Assembly: GCF_000176915.2 (NCBI RefSeq)
Contig: NC_014844.1
Span: forward strand, 3,224,001-3,288,000
DNA from: Pseudodesulfovibrio aespoeensis Aspo-2
GTDB lineage: Bacteria; Desulfobacterota; Desulfovibrionia; Desulfovibrionales; Desulfovibrionaceae
DNA: 64,000 nt
Direction: 5' to 3'
Shown: one piece after another, positions 18,235-26,766 of the stretch
How positions within the stretch are numbered: the first letter of the stretch is position 1
Layout: the number at the start of each line of letters is the position of its first letter
Program-made: the position numbers and the translations under genes
The notes under the pieces: generated by a model
What the model saw: the letters and a program-made list of their open reading frames with translations, nothing else
What the model was told of the DNA's origin: nothing
Database searches by the model: none

Positions 18235-18250
18235 TTGACTGAGCAGTCAA
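18235..18250. promoter_or_regulatory. TetR-type palindromic operator, copy 2
   Basis: TTGACTGAGCAGTCAA differs from copy 1 only at one centre base. Centre-to-centre spacing of 53 bases is about five helical turns, so both sites would face the same side of the DNA. Confidence 0.6.
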
Positions 18251-18407
18251 TCGCACGCCACTGCATTGCCGGATGCGGGGATGGGCTTCACAGCGCATGG
18301 CCGCCTGCCGCTGGGCGGAGTGGCCGCGCCCTTTGACATCCGCCCGCCATGTGCTACATGGCCGGGGTCCGGGACGCCCCGGCATCCGCGCACCTTGGAG
18401 GGAAGGC

Positions 18408-19154
18408 ATGCTCGACGATCTGGCCGTGATCCTGTTCCGGCCCAAATATCCGGAAAACATCGGCTCCGCGGCCCGCGCCTGTCTGAACATGGGCGTGTCG
18501 CGGCTCATCATCGTGGCCCCTTACAACCTCGACATGGACAAGGCGCGCCCACTGGCCACGGCCCACGCCCGGCACATCCTCGACAGCGCGCGCGTGGTGG
18601 AGACCCTGGCCGAGGCCGTGGAAGGGTTCACCTCGGTCTACGGCACCACGGCCCGCACCGGCGGCTGGCGCAAGGGCATCATGAGCCCGACCACCCTGGC
18701 CGGGGTGGTGGACGAACGGCTGCGCTCGGGTGGGCGGGTGGCCATCCTCTTCGGCCCCGAGGACACGGGACTGACCAATGACGAAACCTCGGTCTGCTCC
18801 GGGCTGATGACCATTCCCACCAGCCGCGAGGGCACCTCCCTCAACCTGGCCCAGGCCGTGGTGGTGGTCCTCTACGAATGCTTCAAGCGCGCCCTGGACG
18901 CGCCCTTCACCCCAAACGGCCCGCCCACGGAGCGCGCCACCACGGTGCAGGAGCAGGAAGCCCTGTTCGAAAACCTGCGCGAGAGCCTGCTGGCCATCGA
19001 CTTTCTCAAGGGCGACAACCCGGACTACTGGATGCTCCCGGTGCGCCGCTTCTTTGCCAAGATCAACCTGCGGCGCAACGAGTTCAACCTGCTCATGGGC
19101 GTGTGCCGCCAGATCCAGTGGTTTGTGACCAAATACGGCCCTGACCGGAAATAG
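18408..19154 (+). CDS. trmJ: tRNA/rRNA 2'-O-methyltransferase, TrmJ-like SPOUT family
   Basis: SAM-dependent 2'-O-ribose methyltransferase, probably acting on position 32 of tRNAs. The 248-residue product begins MLDDLAVILFRPKYPENIGSA, matching the SPOUT motif for RNA binding. SAM-knot motifs are ILFGPEDTGLTNDE and IPTSREGTSLNLAQAV. GGAGG lies eight bases before the ATG at 18408; the frame open further upstream is non-coding. Exact target (TrmJ versus a related enzyme) is inferred. Confidence 0.85.
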   Translation: MLDDLAVILFRPKYPENIGSAARACLNMGVSRLIIVAPYNLDMDKARPLATAHARHILDSARVVETLAEAVEGFTSVYGTTARTGGWRKGIMSPTTLAGVVDERLRSGGRVAILFGPEDTGLTNDETSVCSGLMTIPTSREGTSLNLAQAVVVVLYECFKRALDAPFTPNGPPTERATTVQEQEALFENLRESLLAIDFLKGDNPDYWMLPVRRFFAKINLRRNEFNLLMGVCRQIQWFVTKYGPDRK

Positions 19155-19230
19155 TCCCCACGCGATTGCCCGGCACACTGGCAGCCCCAACGCCCTTAAC
19201 AAACCGCACGCCACCCGCTATACAGATCCC

Positions 19231-20409
19231 ATGCAGACGTGGATCCTCCATATCGACATGGACGCCTTCTTCGCCTCGGTGGAGCAGCTCGACCACCCCG
19301 AGTACCGGGGCAAGCCCCTGGCCGTGGGCGGCACCTCGGACCGCAGCGTGGTCTCCGCAGCCAGCTACGAGGCTCGCAAATGGGGCGTGCGCTCGGCCAT
19401 GAGCGTGGTCAAGGCGCGCAAGCTCTGCCCGGACCTCCTGCTGGTCTCGGGCCGCATGGGCCGCTACAAGGAAATCTCCAACCAGGTCATGGCCGCGCTG
19501 CACGAATTCTCACCCACCGTGGAGCAGGCGAGCGTGGACGAGGCGTATCTCGACGGCACCGGGCTGGAACGGCTCTTCGGCCCCATCGACCAGGTTGCGC
19601 GGCAGATCAAGACGCGGGTCCGGGAAGTCACGGGGTTGACCTGCTCGGTGGGCGCGGCCCCGGTCCGTTTCCTGGCCAAAATCGCCTCGGACGTGAACAA
19701 GCCCGACGGCATGTTCATCCTCCGGCCCGAGGACGTGGCCGGATTCCTGCGCACCCTGCCCGTGGGCCGGATTCCCGGCGTGGGGGCCAAGCTGGCCGAG
19801 ACCCTCAGACACATGGGGGCCCGCACCTGCGGCGACATCCTGGGCAGGCCGCGCAGCTACTGGGAACAGCGCGTCGGCAAATACGGCGGCGCGCTCCACG
19901 ACCGGGCGGGCGGCATCGACCCCAGCACCGTGACCCCCACCTCCGAGGCCAAGAGTTGCAGCGCGGAAAACACCTTCCACGAGGACACCACGGACCGCGA
20001 GGTGCTGAACCGCTGGCTTTTGGCCCAGTCCGAGCGGGTGGGGTCGGACCTGCGCGGCCACGGGTACAAGGGCCGCACCGTGACCCTCAAGGTCAAATTC
20101 GCGGATTTCACCCAGATCACCCGCAGCCGCAGCCTGGACGCGCGCACCGACAACACCGCCCTCATCTGCGAGACCGCCCGCGACCTGCTCGGCCAGCTGG
20201 ACCTGCGGCGCGCCGTGCGGCTCATCGGGGTCGGAGTTTCCAATTTCTCCCCCCGCCCCCGCCAGCTCACCCTGTTCGACGACGCTCCGGGCGAAATCGA
20301 GGCCACCAGCGGGCTCGACCTGGCCGTGGACGCCGTGCGCCGCAAGTTCGGCCCGCGAGCGGTCACCCGGGTCGATCTCCTGGACCTGAAGAAAAAAAAC
20401 ACGTCGTGA
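19231..20409 (+). CDS. dinB: DNA polymerase IV (Y-family translesion polymerase)
   Basis: A 392-residue error-prone polymerase that bypasses DNA lesions. The N-terminus HIDMDAFFASVEQ carries catalytic D9 and D11, and EQASVDEAYLD supplies the third acidic pair near residue 105. The little-finger domain extends past residue 230, and a beta-clamp peptide QLTLFDD is visible near residue 346. It follows trmJ by 76 bases. The ribosome site is weak; no LexA box was recognised. Confidence 0.95.
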   Translation: MQTWILHIDMDAFFASVEQLDHPEYRGKPLAVGGTSDRSVVSAASYEARKWGVRSAMSVVKARKLCPDLLLVSGRMGRYKEISNQVMAALHEFSPTVEQASVDEAYLDGTGLERLFGPIDQVARQIKTRVREVTGLTCSVGAAPVRFLAKIASDVNKPDGMFILRPEDVAGFLRTLPVGRIPGVGAKLAETLRHMGARTCGDILGRPRSYWEQRVGKYGGALHDRAGGIDPSTVTPTSEAKSCSAENTFHEDTTDREVLNRWLLAQSERVGSDLRGHGYKGRTVTLKVKFADFTQITRSRSLDARTDNTALICETARDLLGQLDLRRAVRLIGVGVSNFSPRPRQLTLFDDAPGEIEATSGLDLAVDAVRRKFGPRAVTRVDLLDLKKKNTS

Positions 20410-20538
20410 CAGGCAGATGACGCTGCCCGCCCCCGTGTGCCCGGCCCTCTTGCCAAACAGCCCAAACATTACTATCTAGGGAGAACATCTACTCATCACC
20501 CCGAACCCGCCGCAGGCGGGGAGGAAATCTATTACCGC

Positions 20539-21786
20539 ATGAAAAAAATCATTCGCATTTTAGCCCTGTCGCTCGTCCTGGCCGTCTGTTCCGCGCTGCT
20601 CCCGGCAGCGCCTGTCCTGGCCGAGGAGGAGGACGGAGGCATCATGGGCGTCAAGCTCTCCATGAAACCCACACCCCTGGACGCGTCCGTGGAAACTGGC
20701 ATCGACCACCTGTTCGATGTCCTGCACGACCCGGCCAAGCCCTTTGACCAGAGCCAGGTCCGGGCCATGCTCGATTTCGTGACCACCATGCAGGACGACC
20801 CCAAGGACATCGAGCCCGCCCGGCGCTTTGGGGGCCTGGGCGTGTGTCTGCGCAAAGAGGTTCCCACCTCCCTTGAGACCATCCTGCGCTACTTCTACAA
20901 CCCGGACATTCCCAATTTCCTGCTCTGCCCCGCGGTGCTGCGCCTCTCTGGCTGGCGCGAGGGCAGCGAGTTCCTGACCCGCGGGCGCACCCTGTGGGAC
21001 GAACTGCCCACCCTGGACGCGCCCGTGCTGGTGCGTGGCCGGGAGTTCGAGGTCAACACCCCGGATTCCTTTGCCGAGGCCTACTACCGCTATGACCTGG
21101 AGCGGCTGATCATCCTGCTCAAGCATGACGGCAAAAACGTGGCCATCTCCATCTCCGAGCAACCCGAGCAATCCGACGTGGGCCGCAAAGGGGCCATCCT
21201 GGACGACCAGCAGTGGGACTACTTCTACTCCGGCATCGAGGGGCTGAACAAGGGCATGATCGGCTGGATGGACACCTTCATGTACCGCTCCGGCTCGGTC
21301 CAGGTATTCACCGAACACGACGCGGTCGCGCCCAGGAGTTCGGTCTTCCTGTTCAAGTGGCTCAAGGCGGGCTGGGCGGGCATGAACGTGGTCAAGCGCA
21401 GCCACATCTACGACGGCAGCCTGCGCTACGCCCGCAGCTTCAGCACGGTGCTCGAATCCGCCAGCCTGACCCCGGACGAGGTGGCCGCCGGCATGCGCGC
21501 CGTGGCCGCCCTGCCCAAGGCCGAGGTGGACGCCCAGATCAGCGAATACGCCAGGAACTTCGAGATCCGGTTCAAGGACAACCCGAAGCTCCAGAAAAAG
21601 GAATACGCCAGCGTCATCGCCGATGGCCGCTACGGCGATGTGCTCGACGCCGACGCGCGCAGGAGCGTGCTCGCCCTGCAAAAGCTCAAGTGCCTGATCG
21701 GCATGGACGCCCTGCTCGACATGTGCGCCTCGCCCGTGGCCTCGACCACGGAACCGGCCAAGCCCGAGCCGACTCCGGGCAGCTAG
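20539..21786 (+). CDS. Exported hypothetical protein (415 aa)
   Basis: A clear Sec signal peptide (MKKIIRILALSLVLAVCSALL ending near PVLAEE) indicates export to the periplasm. The mature protein is soluble, with repeated short motifs rich in aromatic residues (WREGSEFLTRGR, DQQWDYFYSGIEG, KWLKAGWAGMNVVKR) and two cysteines near the C-terminus. I do not recognise a family. The GAGG ribosome site is rather far (about 14 bases) from the chosen ATG. It is followed by a small cysteine-rich gene and fliJ on the same strand. Confidence 0.75.
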   Translation: MKKIIRILALSLVLAVCSALLPAAPVLAEEEDGGIMGVKLSMKPTPLDASVETGIDHLFDVLHDPAKPFDQSQVRAMLDFVTTMQDDPKDIEPARRFGGLGVCLRKEVPTSLETILRYFYNPDIPNFLLCPAVLRLSGWREGSEFLTRGRTLWDELPTLDAPVLVRGREFEVNTPDSFAEAYYRYDLERLIILLKHDGKNVAISISEQPEQSDVGRKGAILDDQQWDYFYSGIEGLNKGMIGWMDTFMYRSGSVQVFTEHDAVAPRSSVFLFKWLKAGWAGMNVVKRSHIYDGSLRYARSFSTVLESASLTPDEVAAGMRAVAALPKAEVDAQISEYARNFEIRFKDNPKLQKKEYASVIADGRYGDVLDADARRSVLALQKLKCLIGMDALLDMCASPVASTTEPAKPEPTPGS

Positions 21787-21870
21787 CCAACAGGGCCGAA
21801 CAACGGTATCATGACGGCGCGCGGCAGAGATGCGGCGCGCCGTTTTTGTCTGCAACCCAAGGAGTGCGCC

Positions 21871-22041
21871 GTGCCGACCAGCGAGAGCGAAGCCAAGTTC
21901 AAGTTCTGTCCTCTGCTCAAGACCAGCGACGACAAGATGAAGATGTGCCAGGGGACCATGTGCATGATGTGGCGCTGGGCCGACACCGCCCGCCAGCTCG
22001 GTTACTGCGGGCTGGCCCCCTTGGCCGCGCCCGGCGCGTAG
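21871..22041 (+). CDS. Small cysteine-containing hypothetical protein (56 aa)
   Basis: A GTG start is set by AAGGAG six bases upstream. The product contains four cysteines (KFCPLLK, KMCQGTMCMMWRWAD, GYCGLAP), a spacing that could bind metal, and has no signal peptide. Unknown family. It sits directly between the exported hypothetical protein and fliJ, so probably shares their transcript. Confidence 0.6.
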   Translation: MPTSESEAKFKFCPLLKTSDDKMKMCQGTMCMMWRWADTARQLGYCGLAPLAAPGA

Positions 22042-22056
22042 GCAGCCGGATATCTC

Positions 22057-22497
22057 ATGGCCAAGCCGTTTTCCTTCAAGCTCCAGAGAGTGCTGGACTA
22101 CCGGACCCTGCTCGAAGAGCAGGCCAAGGGTGCCCTGGCCATGGCCAAACGGGCTTTTGACGCCCAGGCAGTCAAGGTGACCGACCTGGAGACGAGCCTG
22201 TCCGCCCACCTGGGCAAGGCCGCCCAGATGAGCGGGAGCGCCAACGACCTGTGGCTCTGGCGGCAATACAAGGCGGCCCTGGAACAGGACCTCTCGCGGG
22301 AGCGGATCGCCCTGACCCAGTTGGAGCACAAATTGCATAAATGCCGCCAGCAAGCCGTGGACCGCTCCAAGGATAAAAAGCTGCTCGAAAAGCTCAAGGA
22401 AACCCAGGCCAGGAAGCACAATGCCCATGAAACAGCCCGCGAGACAAAAGAAAACGACGAGATGGCAACCATTCGGTATGAACGTAAAGATATCTAG
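22057..22497 (+). CDS. fliJ: Flagellar export chaperone FliJ
   Basis: A 146-residue coiled-coil protein that serves the flagellar type III export ATPase. The start MAKPFSFKLQRVLDYRTLLE matches the FliJ signature (FxLQRVLDYR), followed by an almost continuous charged helix. The gene ends within the next gene (76-base overlap). Neighbouring fliI or fliH are not in the window, so this is a partial flagellar cluster. Confidence 0.85.
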   Translation: MAKPFSFKLQRVLDYRTLLEEQAKGALAMAKRAFDAQAVKVTDLETSLSAHLGKAAQMSGSANDLWLWRQYKAALEQDLSRERIALTQLEHKLHKCRQQAVDRSKDKKLLEKLKETQARKHNAHETARETKENDEMATIRYERKDI

Positions 22498-23161
22498 GGT
22501 TCTTGCCAGCCTCGTTCTTCTGGCCCTGCTCAAGCTCGCCGTGTTCGGCATGCTCAGCGTCGATTCCGTGACGCTTCGCATCATGCAGGCCCTGATGCCC
22601 GAGACTGTCCCGACCATGGCCCTGGCCGTGGCCCAGGCGCAGGAGCAGGCGCCTGCCCCGGAATCCGCAGCAACCACCACACCCATAGCCGACACCGCCG
22701 ACTCCGCCGCCAATCAGGCCGCCACCCAGGAGACCGAGGCCGACAAGGCCGCCGCCGAGGTGCGCACCGAACAGAGCCTGCCAAGCGAATGGCGGGTCCT
22801 CAAGAGCAAGGAAGAGGAACTGGCCATCAAGGAGCGCACCCTCAAGGAGATGGAAGTGTCCATCCGGGCCGAGGCCGTCAGGGTCGAAAAGCTCCACGCC
22901 GAAATCCGCCAGATGCTCGACGAGGCCCAGAACATCAAGGACAAGCGCGTCCGCCAGCTGGTGGACATGATCTCCAACACCAAGGCCAAGAAGGCCGCGG
23001 AAATCCTCCAGACCATGGACACCGATCTGGCCGTCAAGGTTTTGTCGGGCATGCGAGGCCGTCAGGCAGGCGAGATCCTCTCCTTTGTGGAGGCCAAAAA
23101 GGCTGCCGAGCTCTCCGAGCGACTGACCCTGCTCCAGATTCCGTTCATGGAGGAGCAATAG
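22421..23161 (+). CDS. MotE-like flagellar/motility protein with MgtE_N-type C-terminus
   Basis: A 246-residue protein with a positively charged N-terminus and a single membrane segment near residues 24-46, an Ala/Pro/Gln/Thr-rich linker, a coiled coil (about 120-180) and a C-terminal MgtE_N-like region (KKAAEILQTMDTDLAVKVLSGMRG). This order matches MotE-type proteins coded next to fliJ. Candidate starts are ATG 22421, 22427 and 22478; 22421 is kept because AGGAAG precedes it. It overlaps fliJ. Confidence 0.75.
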   Translation: MPMKQPARQKKTTRWQPFGMNVKISRVLASLVLLALLKLAVFGMLSVDSVTLRIMQALMPETVPTMALAVAQAQEQAPAPESAATTTPIADTADSAANQAATQETEADKAAAEVRTEQSLPSEWRVLKSKEEELAIKERTLKEMEVSIRAEAVRVEKLHAEIRQMLDEAQNIKDKRVRQLVDMISNTKAKKAAEILQTMDTDLAVKVLSGMRGRQAGEILSFVEAKKAAELSERLTLLQIPFMEEQ

Positions 23162-23211
23162 CCCGCGCCGCCACAACCCGATCATCAGGGCGGGCTTTGT
23201 CAATACTCTAA

Positions 23212-23241
23212 GGGCGGGACCATCATCAGATGGTCCCGCCC
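23212..23241 (+). terminator. Strong hairpin after the fliJ/motE-like genes
   Basis: A perfect 13-bp stem, GGGCGGGACCATC (23212-23224) with GATGGTCCCGCCC (23229-23241) and a 4-base loop. The U tract is poor (TTGCC), so it is called from stem strength and position. Confidence 0.65.
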
Positions 23242-23374
23242 TTGCCGGTGGCCGCCCCGACCCGACGCCCCTCCCGATGGCAGAAATTGGCGCTTCAAAA
23301 ACATCGCGTCCTGGCGTAAGTGAATACCCGGCCCCTTCATCGGCCCAGGACACCCGCAACACACGGACCACGCC

Positions 23375-24151
23375 ATGCCCCGCTTCCTGCTCACCCTGGC
23401 CTACGACGGCACCGATTTTTCCGGCTGGCAGCTCCAGGCCAGGGACCGGACCGTGCAGGGCGTGATCGAAACAGCCCTGACGGAAATCATGGGCTCGCCC
23501 GTCCGGCTGCACGGCGCGGGACGCACCGATGCCGGGGTCCACGCCCTGGGCCAAACCGCGCACTTCGACTGCCAGGACATCCGGGCCTCGATCCCGTGGC
23601 AATGCGCCCTGAACGCCCGGCTTCCCGAAGACGTGCGCGTCCTCGCCTGCCGCCGGGTGGCCGACGACTTCCACGCCCGCTATCAGGCCCAGGCCAAGAC
23701 CTACGAATACACCCTGTGGCACACCCGCGAGTTCTGCCTGCCCCAACGGCGGCGATTCGCCTGGAATTGCGGGCCTCTCGATTTCACGGCCATGGAGGCG
23801 GCGGCGCGCCTGCTCACGGGCGAGCACGATTTCGCCTCGTTCCAGAACACCGGCACCCCGGTCCGTTCGACAATCCGCACCGTCACCGCCATCTCGCGCC
23901 ATCCCGGCCCCACACCCCATGAAAGCGTGTGGCGGTTCACGGCCAACGGCTTTCTCAAGCAGATGGTGCGCAACCTCGTGGGCTGCCTTGCGGCCTGTGG
24001 CCGGGGTCGGCTCGCGCCCGACGAGGCGGGCCGCATCCTGCTCGCCGCAGACCGCGCCCTGGCCCCGGCCACGGCCCCGCCCCAGGGGCTGACCCTGATC
24101 TCGGTGGCGTATCCGGACCAAACACTTGATTTGACGGAAGGATTACTGTGA
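23375..24151 (+). CDS. truA: tRNA pseudouridine synthase A
   Basis: Forms pseudouridine at positions 38-40 in the anticodon arm of tRNAs. The 258-residue sequence starts MPRFLLTLAYDGTDFSGWQLQ, and the catalytic aspartate lies in GAGRTDAGVHA (about residues 49-59). It also has the conserved QMVRNLVG segment. Its stop overlaps the GTG start of the next gene by 4 bases. The ribosome site is weak. Confidence 0.95.
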   Translation: MPRFLLTLAYDGTDFSGWQLQARDRTVQGVIETALTEIMGSPVRLHGAGRTDAGVHALGQTAHFDCQDIRASIPWQCALNARLPEDVRVLACRRVADDFHARYQAQAKTYEYTLWHTREFCLPQRRRFAWNCGPLDFTAMEAAARLLTGEHDFASFQNTGTPVRSTIRTVTAISRHPGPTPHESVWRFTANGFLKQMVRNLVGCLAACGRGRLAPDEAGRILLAADRALAPATAPPQGLTLISVAYPDQTLDLTEGLL

Positions 24152-25080
24152 AGATCGTGCTTGTCGGCATCCTGGCCGCCCTGTTCTTCAGCACCACCTT
24201 TGTCCTCAACCGGGCCATGAGCCTGGAGGGCGGCCACTGGGTCTGGTCGGCCAGCCTGCGCTATTTCTGGATGCTCGCCCTGCTGGTCGCCGGGCTGCTG
24301 GCCTTTCGCCGCCCCCTGCTGGTCGAGACCCTGCGGCTTTACGCACGCCACGTCGTCTTCTGGACCCTGGCCGGGGGCGTGGGTTTCGGCGTGTTCTACG
24401 CCCTGATCACCTTCAGCGCGTCCTACACGCCGGGCTGGGTGGTGGCCGCCACCTGGCAGACCACCATCCTGGCCACGCCCGTGGTCCTGCTCGCCTTTGG
24501 CCGGACCGTGCCGCTGCGGGCCATGCTCCTGACCCTGCTCATCTTCGCCGGGGTGGTGCTGGTCAACTGGGAGCAGGCCGCAGCCGGGTCGTGGCGCGAC
24601 GTGCTCCTGGGCGCGGTGCCGGTGCTGGTGGCGGCCTTTGCCTATCCCTTTGGCAATCAACTGGTCTGGGAGGCGCGACAGGGCACCCTGCGCCGCCTGC
24701 CGAAGCTCGACTCCCCGGCCATGGACGACCCCTTCTGCCGGGTGCTGCTCCTGACGCTGGGCTCGCTCCCCCTGTGGATCATCCTCATCGCGGCCACCAC
24801 CCCGCCGCCCCCGGCCCTGGATCAGGTGGTCAACACCGCGCTGGTTGCCATATTCTCAGGCATCGCGGCCACCAGCCTGTTTCTCTACGCGCGCCACGCG
24901 GCCCGGTCCGCGTCCGAGCTGGCCGCCGCCGACTGCACCCAGTCCATGGAGGTGATCTTTTCCCTGGCGGGCGAGGCGATCCTGCTGGGCGGCGTGCTGC
25001 CCGGCCCCCTGGGCTGGCTCGGCATCATGCTGACCATGCTCGGCCTGGCCCTCTACATCCGGGTCCAGAATGTCAGGTAG
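24148..25080 (+). CDS. DMT-superfamily transporter (EmrE-like, ten helices)
   Basis: A 310-residue membrane protein with about ten hydrophobic segments; the first contains LVGILAALFFSTTFVLNRAM. This is the drug/metabolite transporter fold, most like the multidrug-resistance efflux family. Substrate cannot be told from sequence. The GTG start overlaps the truA stop (GTGA) and AAGGA lies nearby, showing translational coupling. Confidence 0.8.
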   Translation: MKIVLVGILAALFFSTTFVLNRAMSLEGGHWVWSASLRYFWMLALLVAGLLAFRRPLLVETLRLYARHVVFWTLAGGVGFGVFYALITFSASYTPGWVVAATWQTTILATPVVLLAFGRTVPLRAMLLTLLIFAGVVLVNWEQAAAGSWRDVLLGAVPVLVAAFAYPFGNQLVWEARQGTLRRLPKLDSPAMDDPFCRVLLLTLGSLPLWIILIAATTPPPPALDQVVNTALVAIFSGIAATSLFLYARHAARSASELAAADCTQSMEVIFSLAGEAILLGGVLPGPLGWLGIMLTMLGLALYIRVQNVR

Positions 25081-25127
25081 CAAAAGGCTCCGCCTCTGGG
25101 ATCGCCAGCGACAAGAATCAATCGATA

Positions 25128-25640
25128 TCATTCTATTTCAGGAAGATAGAGACCAGACCCGATAATGAGGTCCGTGCCGGGAATGGGCAGGACATAGCCA
25201 AGCTTCTCATGGGGTCCGACAGCGTCCGGCTTTTCCCATTGGTATTCCAGGAACCCGCCCCCGGCCATTCCCAGCTCGATGATGGTCCTGATCACCGGGA
25301 ACCCGTTGCCGTCCCTGTAGTCCATGAGCGAACGCCCGACCAGCGCGGGGTTGGAGCCGTGGGCAACGCAGACGCCCAGGGTGTCGTAAACAAAGAAATA
25401 CCCGTTGTGTTCCGGAAAGAACCGGGACGAGGCGACAAAGGCGCGCAAGAGGCGAATCTGCTCGTCCCTGTCGGCCACGACCGCGAACAGGCCGCCCAGG
25501 CCGGTGGCCGCGACAGTGACCACCAGCTCCACGTCCGGGCGGGTGGTCCGCGTCTTGCCCCGGACCTCGGCGGCGCTCCCCGTGGGCCAGAGCGCGGTCA
25601 GCAGACACAGGGCGGCAAAGGTCAGGAGCAGGCGCGGCAT
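25128..25640 (-). CDS. Exported single-Cache-domain protein, copy 1
   Basis: A 170-residue protein with a Sec signal (MPRLLLTFAALCLLTALWP then SAAE) and one small Cache domain typical of extracellular ligand-sensing modules: GYFFVYDTLGVCVAHG, DYRDGNGFPVIRTI and YVLPIPGTDLIIGSGLYLP. There is no membrane-anchored output domain, so it is probably a free periplasmic protein. It has the same length as, and close similarity to, the next gene upstream. Ligand unknown. Confidence 0.82.
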   Translation of the reverse strand: MPRLLLTFAALCLLTALWPTGSAAEVRGKTRTTRPDVELVVTVAATGLGGLFAVVADRDEQIRLLRAFVASSRFFPEHNGYFFVYDTLGVCVAHGSNPALVGRSLMDYRDGNGFPVIRTIIELGMAGGGFLEYQWEKPDAVGPHEKLGYVLPIPGTDLIIGSGLYLPEIE

Positions 25641-25673
25641 GGCTATCCCCCTGTGTGACGGGTGAGACATGTC

Positions 25674-25705
25674 CCGACCATACGACACCGGCCAATTCTC
25701 ACCAT
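25674..25705 (-). promoter_or_regulatory. Conserved 32-base upstream element, copy 1
   Basis: A 32-base block starting CCGACCATAC and ending CCAT lies 34 bases before the first Cache gene and matches the block at 26298-26329 at 26 of 32 positions. Conservation beyond the coding part suggests a promoter or operator kept with the duplication. Confidence 0.5.
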
Positions 25706-25744
25706 TATTATCGGAAGCGGCAGCCTGCGCCGTGGGCCTCGTCC

Positions 25745-26257
25745 CTACTGGCCGTCAGGCAGGTACAGGCCCGATCCGATGATGAAGTCCGTGCCGGGAA
25801 TGGGCAGGACATAAGCGACTTTCCTGTGCGTTCCATCCACATCGGGCTTGTCCCACAGGTATTCCAGAAATCCGCCCTTGGCCTGGCCCAGGTCCACGAT
25901 GGTCCGGATCACCGGGAATCCGTTGCCGTCCTTGTAGTCCATGAGCGGGCGACCGATCAGCGTCGGGTCGCTGCCATGGGCAACGCAGACACCCTTGGTG
26001 TCGTAGACAAAGAAATATCCGGTTTTGTCGGCAAAAAAGCGCGAGGTGGTCACGAACTCGCCGATCACCCGAAGCTGCGCCTCCCTGTTTGCCACCCCCT
26101 GGACCTGCCCGGCCAGCCCGGACGCGGCCACAGTGACCACCAGCTCCACATCGCTGCGCACGGTCCGCGCCTCGGCACTGGCCTCGCCGCTCAAACCAAC
26201 AAGACACCACGCGGCCAGCACCACGACAAAGAGGGGGGTCCGAACCAGACAAGACAT
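25745..26257 (-). CDS. Exported single-Cache-domain protein, copy 2
   Basis: Also 170 residues, with signal MSCLVRTPLFVVVLAAWCLV and Cache motifs GYFFVYDTKGVCVAHG, DYKDGNGFPVIRTI and YVLPIPGTDFIIGSGLYLP. It aligns with copy 1 along its full length. The start MSCLV is preferred over upstream ATGs because only there does a signal peptide begin. The two copies are separated by 104 bases and carry a shared upstream block. Confidence 0.82.
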   Translation of the reverse strand: MSCLVRTPLFVVVLAAWCLVGLSGEASAEARTVRSDVELVVTVAASGLAGQVQGVANREAQLRVIGEFVTTSRFFADKTGYFFVYDTKGVCVAHGSDPTLIGRPLMDYKDGNGFPVIRTIVDLGQAKGGFLEYLWDKPDVDGTHRKVAYVLPIPGTDFIIGSGLYLPDGQ

Positions 26258-26297
26258 GTTGCGCTCCGGGTTTTGAGGGTGAAACATCAACGTTTGC

Positions 26298-26329
26298 CCG
26301 ACCATACAACGCCGACCAATTTTGTCCAT
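26298..26329 (-). promoter_or_regulatory. Conserved 32-base upstream element, copy 2
   Basis: The partner of the block at 25674-25705, lying 41 bases before the second Cache gene and identical at 26 of 32 positions. It sits between this gene and yjbQ. Confidence 0.5.
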
Positions 26330-26359
26330 GTATTTTGGCGTGTCATCCATGGCGGGCCG

Positions 26360-26758
26360 TTACGCCCCAGCCACGAACTTGACCCACAGCGAGCGCGCTC
26401 TCGGTCCGTCGAACTCGCAGAAATAGACCTTTTGCCAGGTGCCGAGCCGGATGTCGCCGTCCTCCACCATGAGCATCTGGTCGCAGCCGAACAGGCTGGA
26501 CTTGATGTGGGCGTCGGAATTGCCCTCGGCGTGGCAATAGTCGCCGCGCTGGGGGACAAGTTTGCCAAGGTTGACCACCATGTCGCGGGCCACGTCCGGG
26601 TCTGCGCCCTCGTTGACGGTCACGGCCCCGGTGGTGTGCGGGCAGTGGAGGAGCAGCAGACCGTCGGTCCAGCCCTGGGCGCGGATCAGGGAGCGCAGCT
26701 GCCCGGTAATGTCGACCATCTCCTCGCGCTGACCGGTACGGATCTGCACTGTCTCCAT
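26360..26758 (-). CDS. yjbQ: YjbQ/UPF0047 family protein
   Basis: A 132-residue protein matching the YjbQ family (weak thiamine-phosphate-synthase activity has been reported for members). Conserved pieces include CPHTTGAVTVNEGADPDV, the metal-binding GDYCHAEGNSDAHIKSS and LGTWQKVYFCEFDGPR. It lies 8 bases after cobM on the same strand, so it may be the last gene of that operon. Cellular role uncertain. Confidence 0.85.
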   Translation of the reverse strand: METVQIRTGQREEMVDITGQLRSLIRAQGWTDGLLLLHCPHTTGAVTVNEGADPDVARDMVVNLGKLVPQRGDYCHAEGNSDAHIKSSLFGCDQMLMVEDGDIRLGTWQKVYFCEFDGPRARSLWVKFVAGA

Positions 26759-26766
26759 GGCGTCTC

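Larger units (their letters stand above)
17925..18407. other. 483-base divergent intergenic region with palindromic operators
   Basis: Lies between the TAXI binding-protein gene (minus) and trmJ (plus). It is relatively AT-rich near 18060-18130. It contains an interrupted palindrome TTGAAT-N9-ATTCAA (18097-18117) and two near-identical 16-bp palindromes at 18182 and 18235, described separately. No tRNA or small gene was seen. Confidence 0.55.
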
